DNA from: Dickeya chrysanthemi NCPPB 402
GTDB lineage: Bacteria > Pseudomonadota > Gammaproteobacteria > Enterobacterales > Enterobacteriaceae
NCBI RefSeq assembly: GCF_000406105.1
Contig: NZ_CM001974.1
Span: 3,857,128-3,921,127 of the forward strand
Direction: 5' to 3'
Length of the DNA stretch: 64,000 nucleotides
A model generated the notes under the pieces. It did no database searches, was not told where the DNA came from, and saw only the letters and a program-made list of their open reading frames with translations. How positions within the stretch are numbered: the first letter of the stretch is position 1; the number at the start of each line of letters is the position of its first letter. Shown piece by piece: positions 29,308-38,617 of the stretch. Made by a program: the position numbers and the translations under genes.

Positions 29308-30737
29308 TGAACCATACTCCCCTTATTGTCATCAAAGCGGACAATATCATCATCCCCCAGATACTCACCACTTTGTACTTCGATCATAATAAGATCTATC
29401 ACGCCAGGATTTTCAACCCGATGCTGTTCACCAGCAGGAATGTAGGTAGACTGGTTAGTTGATAAGAATATATTTTTACTACCATTTACGATTTTTGCAG
29501 CACCAGACATGACAATCCAGTGTTCACTCCGGTGGTGATGCACCTGCATACTCAATCTGGCCCCAGGTTTAACCACTATTCTATTTATTTTAAAGTTATG
29601 ACCTTCTTCCAGGATTGTTGCCGTTCCCCAAGGACGATGAATTGTTCGATGAATCTTATAAGCCTGATGTCCTTTGGCTTTGAGTTGATTGTAAATCGAT
29701 TTAACATCCTGACCATTATCTTTACTTGCGACTAATAATGCATCAGGCGTATCGACAATAACCAGATTTTCTACCCCAACGGCACCAATAACTCGCTCAT
29801 CCGCTTTGATATAACAGTTATTAGTATTTTGCGTAAGAACTTCAGCGCAGCCTTCTATAGTATTGCCACTTTCGTCTGCCTGACCTATTTCACTTAATGC
29901 AGTCCAGGAACCGATATCACACCAACCGATGTTACAAGGCACAACTGAAACCTCTGTCGACTTTTCCATCACGGCATAGTCAATGGAGATATCCTCAACC
30001 TGGGAAAAACTATCCATATCCAACTCGAGTTGAGTTGCGCCTTTTCCTTCCAATTGACGAGAACAGTTAATGCTATATTCAACATCAGCAATTACCTGAG
30101 GGCAGTATGTTTGCATTTCCTTTAGGATGGCACCGCAAGAAAAACAAAACATTCCTGAATTCCATAAATACTCACCAGACTCGATATATTCCAGGGCTCT
30201 ACTATACGAGGGCTTTTCAACAAAACGCTCAACCTGATTGTTACGATATTTAATATAACCGTAACCCGTTTCTGGTTTTTCTGGTTGGATACCAAACGTC
30301 ACCAATCTTGATTGCTTAGCCAGCGAAGCAGCCTGGGATACTGCATTAACAAAAGCGTTCTTATCTTTAATCAGATGGTCTGCTGCCAATATCATCAATA
30401 CCGCATCATCACCATGCTTTTTACGAGCAAGCAACGCGGCCGAAGCGATTGCAGCCGCCGTATTACGCCCCACAGGCTCCAGGATATAAGAAATGGGCGT
30501 GGTTCCCTTATAAACCTCTGAAAAGGCATCCACAGCCTTAAATAACAACTCTTTATTTGTAACAGTGATAATCTCTTTGACCCCATCAAAAGACAACGCC
30601 CTTAATAGTGCCTTTTGAATCAGACTTTCGCCATCCGACAATCGGATGAAGGGTTTCGGATGTTGTTCTCGAGATACAGGCCAAAGCCGTGATCCACTGC
30701 CACCGCACATGATCACGGGAATAATTACTGTTGACAA
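29304..30737 (-). CDS. manC: Mannose-1-phosphate guanylyltransferase (with cupin isomerase-type domain)
   Basis: 477 residues: nucleotidyltransferase motif [20 protein letters not shown] near residue 11, FVEKP near 168, and a C-terminal mannose-6-phosphate-isomerase-like cupin ([32 protein letters not shown]). Makes GDP-mannose from GTP and mannose-1-phosphate. First gene of the operon. The start codon is TTG at 30737, five bases after a perfect AGGAGG; no suitable ATG exists. Confidence 0.94.
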   Translation of the reverse strand: MSTVIIPVIMCGGSGSRLWPVSREQHPKPFIRLSDGESLIQKALLRALSFDGVKEIITVTNKELLFKAVDAFSEVYKGTTPISYILEPVGRNTAAAIASAALLARKKHGDDAVLMILAADHLIKDKNAFVNAVSQAASLAKQSRLVTFGIQPEKPETGYGYIKYRNNQVERFVEKPSYSRALEYIESGEYLWNSGMFCFSCGAILKEMQTYCPQVIADVEYSINCSRQLEGKGATQLELDMDSFSQVEDISIDYAVMEKSTEVSVVPCNIGWCDIGSWTALSEIGQADESGNTIEGCAEVLTQNTNNCYIKADERVIGAVGVENLVIVDTPDALLVASKDNGQDVKSIYNQLKAKGHQAYKIHRTIHRPWGTATILEEGHNFKINRIVVKPGARLSMQVHHHRSEHWIVMSGAAKIVNGSKNIFLSTNQSTYIPAGEQHRVENPGVIDLIMIEVQSGEYLGDDDIVRFDDNKGSMVQ

Positions 30738-31128
30738 ACTAACCTCCTGGACCAGGTTTTTTTCACCATGATCGATTCAACTCGCTGATGCATATTTTGC
30801 GATAAAAAATTCAACACAAGTATACATTCCAGGCCAGTGGTCTAAAAACGTATACAATTCCCATACATTATTCACAAAAACATTTTTGAAAAATTTATTA
30901 CAGATTTTTTTCAAAATGAGAAATAAATAATGAAGAATAGCGTTTCCTGCTCTATATTACCGAAATAAGTGATTAGCAGAATTATCAAATAAGTCTTCGC
31001 TTAGTCGGCAACACTCATCCACCATCTCAACGTTAAAACACCCGCCCAGACTGGCTTTTTTTTAGCCAAATAGACTCATACTGATGACAGCGACTACAGT
31101 TTACGGGGAGGCTACCATTTCATCAGGC
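30738..31128 (-). other. Untranslated leader between ops element and manC
   Basis: About 390 bp without a supportable gene; AT-rich between 30780 and 31000. A plus-strand frame across 31084-31311 runs over the ops element and candidate promoter and is rejected. Confidence 0.55.
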
Positions 31129-31139
31129 ACGCTACCGCC
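31129..31139 (-). promoter_or_regulatory. ops element (RfaH recruitment site)
   Basis: The minus strand reads GGCGGTAGCGT exactly, the ops core that pauses RNA polymerase and recruits RfaH, with preceding GCCCAAG and following G resembling the JUMPstart context. It lies about 390 bp before manC in the untranslated leader, the classical arrangement for long polysaccharide operons. Confidence 0.88.
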
Positions 31140-31171
31140 CTTGGGCATACCCCAAAGCGTACAACGTATAA

Positions 31172-31199
31172 ATTGTACCGATTCATCATCACCGCACAA
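31172..31199 (-). promoter_or_regulatory. Candidate promoter of the manC operon
   Basis: On the minus strand TTGTGC (31199-31194), 16-bp spacer, TACAAT (31177-31172). The predicted start point near 31165 would put the ops element about 26 nt into the transcript, a suitable distance for RfaH loading. Confidence 0.5.
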
Positions 31200-31477
31200 G
31201 ATACAAACCCGGGGATATGACACACTACCCCGCGCATTTTACATGCCAGTACAAACTTGGTGTAGTGATATTACAAATTCGTTGAACTCAAACAAAAAGT
31301 TGGCGAAATAGCCAATATTTCCGCGCCAACGTTCAGGATAGTTAATGATTCTTATCTTTATCAAAAGATAGATATAAATTTAACAATAGGAAAACCTAAT
31401 CAACTAATAAATAAGGTTATTCTGGAAATGAGTAGAAATATGGAACTTCCATATACGTGAAAGATAGGCACCAGTGT

Positions 31478-31855
31478 CTACACCACTGTCGAAGTAGAAT
31501 TGAGTTCATCATACCGCTGTTGAGCAAGCATGACCTCATTGATATTGCGCTCAGCCCAGTGAGTCAGTTCATGTACGGTTTTGACCAGTGTGTTACCGAG
31601 GGGAGTGATTGAGTACTCCACCGTCACCGGTACGGTAGCAAACACCTGCCGATGAATCATACCGTCACGCTCCAGGTGTTTGAGCGTTTGCGACAGCACC
31701 TTCTGCGATACGCCTTCAATATCCCGCCTTAGCTGATTAAATCGCACCGGCTCGCATGCCAAACGATCCAGAATCAGCAGTGCCCACTTATTGGATAAAC
31801 GGTCCAGCACCACGCGCGCTGGGCAAGTTTTGCTGTATACATTGAATTCAGGCAT
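31478..31855 (-). CDS. HxlR-family winged-helix regulator
   Basis: 125 residues from ATG 31855 (AGAGGT seven bases before), preferred over a start 63 bp upstream. Family text: CPARVVLDRLSNKWALLILDRL, then FNQLRRDIEGVSQKVLSQTLKHLERDG (recognition helix) and YSITPLG. The single cysteine in KTCPARV is the position used for redox or quinone sensing by several HxlR/DUF24 members. No obvious target gene lies next to it, but tandem operator-like palindromes lie in its own upstream region at 31931-31990, so autoregulation is likely. Confidence 0.88.
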   Translation of the reverse strand: MPEFNVYSKTCPARVVLDRLSNKWALLILDRLACEPVRFNQLRRDIEGVSQKVLSQTLKHLERDGMIHRQVFATVPVTVEYSITPLGNTLVKTVHELTHWAERNINEVMLAQQRYDELNSTSTVV

Positions 31856-31930
31856 CCCGTGACCTCTGTTTTTTTGGTTAAGTTTGACGGCATCGCCACT
31901 CACCATAGCGCATATCATCTCTTTTGGGGA

Positions 31931-31990
31931 GTTAGTTTCTTTTTGAAGGACTGGTTTCTTTTTAAAACCACTGGTTTCTTTTTAAACCAT
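31931..31990. repeat. Three 20-bp tandem repeats with internal palindromes upstream of hxlR-type gene
   Basis: Units at 31931, 31951 and 31971; the last two read CTGGTTTCTTTTTAAAACCA and CTGGTTTCTTTTTAAACCAT, the first is degenerate. Each good unit holds GGTTT-N6/7-AAACC. Position 75-135 bp before the regulator start suggests an operator array. Confidence 0.7.
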
Positions 31991-32132
31991 AGCAACTTGC
32001 GAGTGCCTTCATCTATTATTCAGAAACAAAATATAGACGAAAGATGGCGTTACTCTTAAAGCGAGGTACAAGAAAAAATCAGGATTGAAATCATGAAAAC
32101 ACAGAGAGCAAACAGAATGTCGACGGAAATAT

Positions 32133-32206
32133 TGGAGCGGGCGAAGGGAATCGAACCCTCGTATAGAGCTTGGGAAGCTCTCGTTCTACCATTGAACTAC
32201 GCCCGC
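32133..32206 (-). tRNA. glyU: tRNA-Gly (CCC)
   Basis: 74 nt including encoded CCA. On the minus strand: acceptor GCGGGCG pairs with CGCCCGC, D arm AGTTCAATGGTAGAAC, anticodon stem GAGCT/AGCTC with loop TTCCCAA (anticodon CCC), T arm GAGGGTTCGATTCCCTT. Sequence agrees with E. coli GlyU as remembered. Confidence 0.96.
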
Positions 32207-32291
32207 GCGGAAAGTGACTGGCATTATAGCGCCATCTCTCTGGCGGGCAAGATAAAACACGGCCTGATTGCGCGTGTTTTGAGCGGTCGAT

Positions 32292-32964
32292 TCACACCGC
32301 TGGCACCAGCAACGTTTGGTATCCATTCGTGATGACCTGAACCGCAAATACTGCAAACAGCACGGCAGAGACGGCACTGCAGTAAAACGACAATCGGCCT
32401 TTTAACGCACCACGCCCGTATCTGATTAAGACAGCCATAAACAGCGTCCAGAGTATGCCGCCGATAAAAAAATCCGCCGAGAAACAGCGCAATCTGTCTG
32501 GCAGACCCATCGGTCGCCTGAGCAATCAACGTCCCGCCCACGGCAGCAAACCATAGCAATGCGCTGGGCGATGCCAACGCCATTCCCATGCCACTGATAA
32601 AATGGCGGCTCGCCGGCGCTGATACCTGTAATGAACCTTCGCCGGCGGTGTCGATGGCCAAACCACGATGCTGACGGTAGTCACGCCAGGCGCTGCGCGC
32701 CATGTTGAACGACAACCATAGCAGTACGCCGCCGCCGCCAATCCACAACAGCCAGCGTACCGGCGTATAGTTGAAGATAACTGCCATCCCTAGTACCGAC
32801 AGCGTGGCGTAAACCAAATCGCCGAAGCAGGATCCCAGACCAATGAAAAACGCGGCACCTGCGCCGTCCCGAATACCGCGATTAATAATAGCGGTATTGA
32901 CGATGCCCAAATCCAGACACAGCGACAATGACAACAGCAAACCGCTCAACATCACCAGTAACAT
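32292..32964 (-). pseudogene. LysE/RhtB-family exporter, frameshifted
   Basis: Starts ATG 32964 behind AGAGG. Residues to about 166 (MLLVMLSGLLLSLSLCLDLG ... IALFLGGFF) are a LysE-type amino-acid/metabolite exporter with hydrophobic helices and a central GMGMALASPSALLWF. The continuing helices (FIGGILWTLFMAVLIRYGRG ... QTLLVPAV) are in another frame. Removing one base from the run of seven A/T at 32466-32472 restores a 223-residue protein, normal for the family. As given, the frame instead runs to 32224 with a nonsense tail. Substrate unknown. Confidence 0.8.
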
Positions 32965-33185
32965 ACCATCCCTCTTATTATGACCTTCACTCTGTCTCAC
33001 GCCAGGCCGATGAACCCACCTTCCTTCTTGTCTTACTCGCGATACGGCTATATCTAATACAGCGATATAATCAGCTACGGCAATTCTACATTCAGGGCAA
33101 GCGACAGTAACATTCTCCCCACGCCAACGGCAAGGCAAGCCAGTCAGGTGGAAGTACGCCGTAAGAGATTAAAAACAGAGATAAT

Positions 33186-33225
33186 GAATAGAAAACGGCT
33201 CGTCTGCCTGCTGGCAAACGAGCCG
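33186..33225 (-). terminator. Intrinsic terminator after lysS
   Basis: Minus strand: CGGCTCGT-TTGCC-AGCA-GGCA-ACGAGCCG-type stem (8 bp plus 4 bp across a mismatch) followed by TTTTCTATTC. Confidence 0.85.
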
Positions 33226-33242
33226 GGGTACTGCGGTGATGC

Positions 33243-34760
33243 TTATTTCTGCGGACGCATCGCCGGGAACAGGATCACGTCGCGAATGGTGTGGCTGTTG
33301 GTAAACAGCATCACCATACGGTCGATACCAATGCCCAGACCCGCGGTCGGCGGCAAACCATGCTCCAGTGCGGTAACATAGTCTTCGTCGTAGAACATCG
33401 CTTCGTCGTCGCCGGCATCTTTCGCCGCTACCTGATCCTGGAAGCGTTGAGCCTGATCTTCCGCATCGTTCAACTCGGAGAAACCGTTGCCGATTTCACG
33501 TCCGCCGATGAAGAATTCGAAGCGATCGGTGATTTCCGGGTTCTGGTCGTTGCGACGAGCCAATGGCGACACTTCAGCAGGGTATTCGGTGATGAACGTC
33601 GGCTGGATCAGATGAGCTTCTGCCACTTCTTCGAAGATCTCGGTGACGATGCGGCCCAGACCCCAGCTCTTCTCTACCTTGATGCCGATAGATTCCGCGA
33701 TGGCTTTTGCCGCGTCGAAGCTGTCCAGATCCGCCAGATTGGTTTCCGGGCGGTATTTCTTGATGGCTTCGCGCATGGTCAGCTTCTCGAACGGCTTGCC
33801 GAAGTCGAACATCTGGTCGCCATACGGCACCTCGGTGGTGCCCAGCACATTCTGCGCCAGCGTGCGGAACAGCGACTCGGTCAATTCGATCAAGTCTTTG
33901 TAGTCCGCATACGCCATGTAGAGTTCCATCATGGTGAATTCAGGATTGTGGCGCGGCGACACACCTTCATTACGGAAGTTACGGTTAATTTCAAACACGC
34001 GTTCAAAACCGCCGACCACCAGACGCTTCAGATACAGTTCCGGCGCGATACGCAGGTACATGTCGATATCCAGCGCGTTGTGATGGGTGATGAACGGACG
34101 GGCAGACGCACCGCCGGGGATCACCTGCATCATCGGCGTTTCCACTTCCATAAAATCACGACCGACCATGAACTGGCGGATACCGGCCAGGATCTGCGAA
34201 CGCACACGGAAAGTATGGCGGGATTCGTCGTTGGCGATCAGGTCCAGATAGCGCTGGCGATAGCGGGTTTCCTGATCCGCCAGGCCGTGGAATTTGTCCG
34301 GCAGCGGGCGCAATGCCTTGGTCAGCAAACGCAGTTCGGTACAGTGAATCGACAGCTCACCGGTTTTGGTTTTAAACAGCTTACCGCGCGCACCGAGGAT
34401 ATCGCCGAGATCCCACTTTTTGAATTGCTCGTTGTAGACGCCTTCCGGCAGGTCATCACGCGCCACGTACAGCTGAATGCGGCCGCCGACGTCCTGCAAC
34501 GTCACGAACGACGCTTTGCCCATGATACGGCGGGTCATCATGCGGCCGGCGACCGTCACTTCCAGGCCCAGCGCTTCCAGCTCTTCGTTCTCTTTTTCAT
34601 CATAGCTGGCATGCAGTTGATCAGCAGTGCTGTCACGGCGGAAATCGTTCGGAAAAGCGATGCCGGTATCACGCAACGCCGCCAGCTTCTCACGGCGGGT
34701 TCTGAGTTCGTTGTTAAGATCCAGCGCCTGCTCGGCACCCTGGTTTTGTGGTTCAGACAT
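33243..34760 (-). CDS. lysS: Lysyl-tRNA synthetase, class II
   Basis: 505 residues. N-terminal OB-fold anticodon-binding domain (about 65-150), then the class II core with motif 2 [20 protein letters not shown] near residue 262 and motif 3 [12 protein letters not shown] near 478. Attaches lysine to tRNA-Lys in the cytoplasm. Starts 8 bp after prfB, the same arrangement as E. coli prfB-lysS, so it is co-transcribed. Followed by a strong terminator. Confidence 0.97.
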   Translation of the reverse strand: MSEPQNQGAEQALDLNNELRTRREKLAALRDTGIAFPNDFRRDSTADQLHASYDEKENEELEALGLEVTVAGRMMTRRIMGKASFVTLQDVGGRIQLYVARDDLPEGVYNEQFKKWDLGDILGARGKLFKTKTGELSIHCTELRLLTKALRPLPDKFHGLADQETRYRQRYLDLIANDESRHTFRVRSQILAGIRQFMVGRDFMEVETPMMQVIPGGASARPFITHHNALDIDMYLRIAPELYLKRLVVGGFERVFEINRNFRNEGVSPRHNPEFTMMELYMAYADYKDLIELTESLFRTLAQNVLGTTEVPYGDQMFDFGKPFEKLTMREAIKKYRPETNLADLDSFDAAKAIAESIGIKVEKSWGLGRIVTEIFEEVAEAHLIQPTFITEYPAEVSPLARRNDQNPEITDRFEFFIGGREIGNGFSELNDAEDQAQRFQDQVAAKDAGDDEAMFYDEDYVTALEHGLPPTAGLGIGIDRMVMLFTNSHTIRDVILFPAMRPQK

Positions 34761-34768
34761 GAGATTCC

Positions 34769-35867
34769 TTATAACCCCGCTTTTAAACTTGCTTCGATAA
34801 ACTTGTCCAGATCACCATCCAGCACCGACTGGGTGTTGCGTGTTTCCACCCCGGTACGCAGATCTTTAATGCGGGAATCGTCCAGCACGTAAGAACGAAT
34901 CTGGCTGCCCCAGCCGATATCCGACTTATTGTCTTCCAGCGCCTGTTTCTCAGCGTTCTTCTTCTGCATTTCAAACTCATACAGCTTGGCTTTCAGCTGC
35001 TTCATAGCCTGATCTTTGTTCTTGTGCTGAGAGCGATCGTTCTGGCACTGAGTAACGATATTGGTGGGAATGTGGGTGATACGCACCGCGGATTCAGTAC
35101 GGTTAACGTGCTGGCCACCAGCGCCGGACGCGCGGTATACGTCGATACGCAGGTCCGCAGGGTTGATCTCGATATCAATATCGTCATCGACTTCCGGATA
35201 CACGAAAGCAGAACTGAACGAGGTATGACGGCGGCCGCCGGAATCGAACGGACTCTTACGCACCAGACGGTGTACGCCGGTTTCGGTACGTAGCCAGCCA
35301 AACGCATAGTCGCCCATGATCTTGATAGTGGCGGACTTGATACCAGCGACTTCACCTTCGGACTCTTCAATAATTTCGGTTTTGAAGCCTTTGCTTTCCG
35401 CCCAGCGCAGATACATGCGCAACAGCATGCTGGCCCAATCCTGCGCTTCGGTGCCGCCGGAACCGGCCTGCAGGTCAAGGTAGCAGTCCGCGCTGTCGTA
35501 CTCGCCGGAGAACATACGGCGAAACTCCAGTTGACCCAGCTTGCTTTCCAGTTGATCCAGCTCGGCAACGGTGTCGTTGAAGGTCTCTTCGTCGTCTTCT
35601 TCCACCGCCAGCTCCAGCAGGCCGGCAACGTCGTCCAGCCCCTGAACCATCTGATCGATGGTGTCGACAATCATTTCCAGGGAGGAACGTTCTTTCCCCA
35701 GCGCCTGCGCGCGTTCAGGTTCGTTCCATACGTCGGGCTGTTCCAGCTCGGCGTTTACCTCTTCCAGACGCTCTTTCTTGGCGTCATAGTCAAAGATACC
35801 CCCTCAGAACGGCTGTCCGGTCAGACAGGTCCTGAATGCGGTTTTTTACCGGATTAATTTCAAACAT
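34769..35867 (-). CDS. prfB: Peptide chain release factor 2 (programmed +1 frameshift)
   Basis: 365 residues when read across the frameshift: 25 codons from ATG 35867 ([14 protein letters not shown]...RGYL), then in-frame TGA at 35792-35790 is bypassed by +1 slip on CTT, and reading continues from GAC (35791) to the stop at 34769. Contains the SPF tripeptide ([10 protein letters not shown]) that reads UGA/UAA and the catalytic GGQ loop ([16 protein letters not shown]). The frameshift is the autoregulatory device of this gene. Separated from recJ by a terminator, so it has its own promoter. Confidence 0.97.
35790..35804 (-). promoter_or_regulatory. Programmed +1 frameshift site of prfB
   Basis: Minus strand AGGGGG-TAT-CTT-TGA-C: an internal Shine-Dalgarno, three-base spacer, slippery CTT and the in-frame UGA. 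Identical in layout to the E. coli site. Confidence 0.96.
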
Positions 35868-35984
35868 GGTGTTAGGATCTTAATGTTGTTTGTCGATGAC
35901 AGAATGCATGTAAACGGCAAATTGTAACGGATCCACGCCGTGGTTTATAGCTTTTTACCGATTTTAGCCGGATGCGCGGCAGGG

Positions 35985-36014
35985 TGAAAAGAAAACGCCG
36001 GGTTTCCCCGGCGT
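35985..36014 (-). terminator. Intrinsic terminator between recJ and prfB
   Basis: Minus strand stem ACGCCGGG / CCCGGCGT with GAAA loop followed by TTTCTTTTC. It separates recJ from prfB-lysS transcription. Confidence 0.82.
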
Positions 36015-36058
36015 AAGTTCAGCGATGGCCTACTACGATTGCCTGCTACAATTGCCGA

Positions 36059-37789
36059 CTACAGCGGCCACAGGTGCTCAATCAGCAGTTGTACCGAGCG
36101 CTTGCCGCGGAATTCATTGACGTCGAGTTTATAAGCCAGTTCCACTTCACGCACACTGCTGTCGGGCCACAGCAGTGTATCGACGTTGAATGCGATGCCG
36201 TCCAGCAGTGGGCCGCCGCCCAACGGCTCCACCATCACCTTGAGATGGCGCTCACCGACCAGCCGCTGCTGCAACAGGCGAAAACGGCCGTCGAACAGCG
36301 GCTCAGGAAAAGCCTGCCCCCACGGCCCGGCCTCACGCAGCATTTCGGCAGTGCCAAGCGACAGTTCAGGCACGGCTAATTCGCCATCTGACCACACCAC
36401 TCCTTCGAGCTGTGAAGCATCCAGCCACTCGCCAACCAGATCGGCAAAGCGCTGGCGAAATTCGTCAAAATGATCCTCTATCAGCGACAACCCTGCCGCC
36501 ATCGCGTGGCCGCCAAATTTCAGCATCAACCCGGGGTGACAGGTGTCGAGGCGCTCCAGCGCGTCACGCAAGTGCAACCCGGCGATAGACCGCCCGGAAC
36601 CTTTCAGAATGCCGTTGCCTGCGGGTGCAAACGCAATCACCGGGCGGTGAAAACGCTCCTTGATACGCGATGCCAGAATCCCCACCACCCCCTGATGCCA
36701 CTCCGGATGGTACATCGCCAACCCCAGCGGCAACGTCTCGCGGCTACGCTCCAGTTGTTCGCACAATTGCAACGCTTCCACCTGCATACCGGCTTCAATT
36801 TCACGGCGGCTCTGGTTGAGCGCATCCAGATCGCTGGCTAGCATCCGCGCCTGCACAATGTCATTGCACAGCAGCAATTCAACCCCGACAGACATATCAT
36901 CCAGTCGACCGGCGGCATTGAGGCGCGGCCCGAGCGCAAAACCCAGATCGCTGGCCACCAGATGGGCGGCATCGCGATTAGACACTTCCAGCAAGGCGCG
37001 AATGCCTGGCCGACACTTGCCGGCACGAATGCGGCTCAATCCTTGCGAAACCAGAATGCGGTTATTGGCGTCCAGCGGTACTACATCCGCCACCGTCCCC
37101 AGCGCCACCAGATCCAGCAGTTCGGCCAGATTGGGCTCAGCCAGCCCGCATTCGCTAAACCAGCCGGACTCACGCAGGCTGGCGCGTAGCGCCATCATCA
37201 GATAAAACGCGACGCCTACCCCGGCCAGCGCTTTAGACGGAAACGCGCAGTCAGCCAGGTTAGGATTAATCATCGCCTCCGCCGCCGGCAGGGTGTCCCC
37301 CGGCAAATGGTGGTCGGTCACCACCACCTCGATACCCCGCCGATGCGCATCGTCCACCCCGGCGTGGGACGAAATACCGTTATCGACGGTCACGATCAAC
37401 TGAGCGCCTTTGGCGGCGGCTTGCGCCACCACTTCAGGACTGAGCCCATAACCATCTTCGAAACGGTTGGGCACCAGATAGTGAATATCTCGCCCCCCCA
37501 TGCTGCGCAACGCCAGCACCGTCAGCGCGGTACTGGTCGCGCCGTCGGCATCAAAATCGCCGACGATGACGATGCGACGATTCTCCGCCAACGCCCGGCG
37601 CAATACCTCAACCGCCTGCTCGATGCCGCCAAGCAGACGATAATCCAGCAGGCCGCGCAGACTGCGCTCCAATTCCTGCATCTGCCGCACGCCGCGCTGG
37701 GCATATAAACGACGTAATAACGCCGGGAGAGAGTCGGGTAACTCCGTCTCCGTCGTCGGCCGACGACGGAGTTGGGTAACAATATTCAC
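36059..37789 (-). CDS. recJ: Single-strand-specific 5'-3' exonuclease RecJ
   Basis: 576 residues (E. coli 577). DHH-family motifs: VGDFDADGATSTAL near residue 76, VTVDNGISSHAG, and VVVTDHHLPGDT; later SGRSIAGLHLRDAL and KFGGHAMAAGLSL form the DHHA1 domain. Works in recombination repair and mismatch repair with RecQ. Lies 23 bp after dsbC, in the order xerD-dsbC-recJ as in E. coli. Confidence 0.97.
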   Translation of the reverse strand: MNIVTQLRRRPTTETELPDSLPALLRRLYAQRGVRQMQELERSLRGLLDYRLLGGIEQAVEVLRRALAENRRIVIVGDFDADGATSTALTVLALRSMGGRDIHYLVPNRFEDGYGLSPEVVAQAAAKGAQLIVTVDNGISSHAGVDDAHRRGIEVVVTDHHLPGDTLPAAEAMINPNLADCAFPSKALAGVGVAFYLMMALRASLRESGWFSECGLAEPNLAELLDLVALGTVADVVPLDANNRILVSQGLSRIRAGKCRPGIRALLEVSNRDAAHLVASDLGFALGPRLNAAGRLDDMSVGVELLLCNDIVQARMLASDLDALNQSRREIEAGMQVEALQLCEQLERSRETLPLGLAMYHPEWHQGVVGILASRIKERFHRPVIAFAPAGNGILKGSGRSIAGLHLRDALERLDTCHPGLMLKFGGHAMAAGLSLIEDHFDEFRQRFADLVGEWLDASQLEGVVWSDGELAVPELSLGTAEMLREAGPWGQAFPEPLFDGRFRLLQQRLVGERHLKVMVEPLGGGPLLDGIAFNVDTLLWPDSSVREVELAYKLDVNEFRGKRSVQLLIEHLWPL

Positions 37790-37812
37790 GCTTGATTAAC
37801 CACTCGATTCCA

Positions 37813-38529
37813 TTAGCCGCCTGATTTCAGCGAGGCTTTGTGCGCTTCCAGCATACGCGCCATCTCTTTCGGCGGCTGGTATCCCGACACCACGGTGCCG
37901 TCACTCAGCACAATCGCGGGTGTGCCCTGTATGCCAAACAGGATGCCCAGTTGGTAGTGAGGGGCGATATCGGTTTTGCAGGTGGCCGGAGAGACGTCAT
38001 CCCCCTTCATGGCCGCATCAAACGCTTTATTACGCTCCGCCACGCACCAGATGGATTGCATGTCTTTCGCGGCCTGAGAGTTCATGCCCTGACGAGGATA
38101 GGCCAGATAACGCACGGTAATACCGAGCGCATTGTAGTCCTTCATCTGCTCGTGCAGCTTGTGGCAGTAACCACAGGTGATATCGGTAAACACGGTAATG
38201 GCATATTTTTCCTGCGGCGCTTTATAGACGATCATCTGGTCTTTCAGTGCGACCAGACGCTCATTCAAAATATGGTTGGTGACATTCACCGGGGCATTAC
38301 CGCTGATATCGAACAACGGCCCTTGCAGCAGATGCTTGCCGTCGTCGGTGATATAAAGCACGCCGTTCTCGGTCAGCAACGTTTTCATCCCGTTGATGGG
38401 AGAATCTTTCACTTCCGCGTTCTGCATGCCCAGACGGTTCAGCGCCTGTTTGATCGCGGCGTCATCGGCGCGCGCCACGCTGCTCAGAGCCAGAGTCAGC
38501 AACGAAAAGAGTACTACACGTTTTTTCAT
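37813..38529 (-). CDS. dsbC: Periplasmic disulfide isomerase DsbC
   Basis: 238 residues. Signal peptide of 21 residues ending SSVARA. N-terminal dimerisation domain, then thioredoxin fold with the active site TCGYCHKLH near residue 118 and the structural cysteine pair in IWCVAER and PATCKTD. Reshuffles wrong disulfides in the periplasm with DsbD as reductant. Between xerD and recJ as usual. Confidence 0.96.
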   Translation of the reverse strand: MKKRVVLFSLLTLALSSVARADDAAIKQALNRLGMQNAEVKDSPINGMKTLLTENGVLYITDDGKHLLQGPLFDISGNAPVNVTNHILNERLVALKDQMIVYKAPQEKYAITVFTDITCGYCHKLHEQMKDYNALGITVRYLAYPRQGMNSQAAKDMQSIWCVAERNKAFDAAMKGDDVSPATCKTDIAPHYQLGILFGIQGTPAIVLSDGTVVSGYQPPKEMARMLEAHKASLKSGG

Positions 38530-38617
38530 GGAATTATCCTGTTATCAGGGCGCAAGCGCCGTGCTTATCCATCATTGGCGGGAAAACCGCCATGACATCC
38601 TGTCAGCCCGCCGGTCA

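Noticed and set aside
31084..31311. 75-codon plus-strand frame upstream of the polysaccharide operon
   Set aside because: It crosses the ops element and candidate promoter on the other strand and has no family features.
32133..32206. tRNA-Gly as attachment site of an integrated island covering the polysaccharide genes
   Set aside because: No integrase and no second copy of the tRNA 3' end was found within the window.
33291..34892. 533-codon plus-strand open frame opposite lysS
   Set aside because: It is antisense to lysS, which has full synthetase motifs; composition (many H, Q, R, F) is that of a mirror frame in GC-rich coding DNA.
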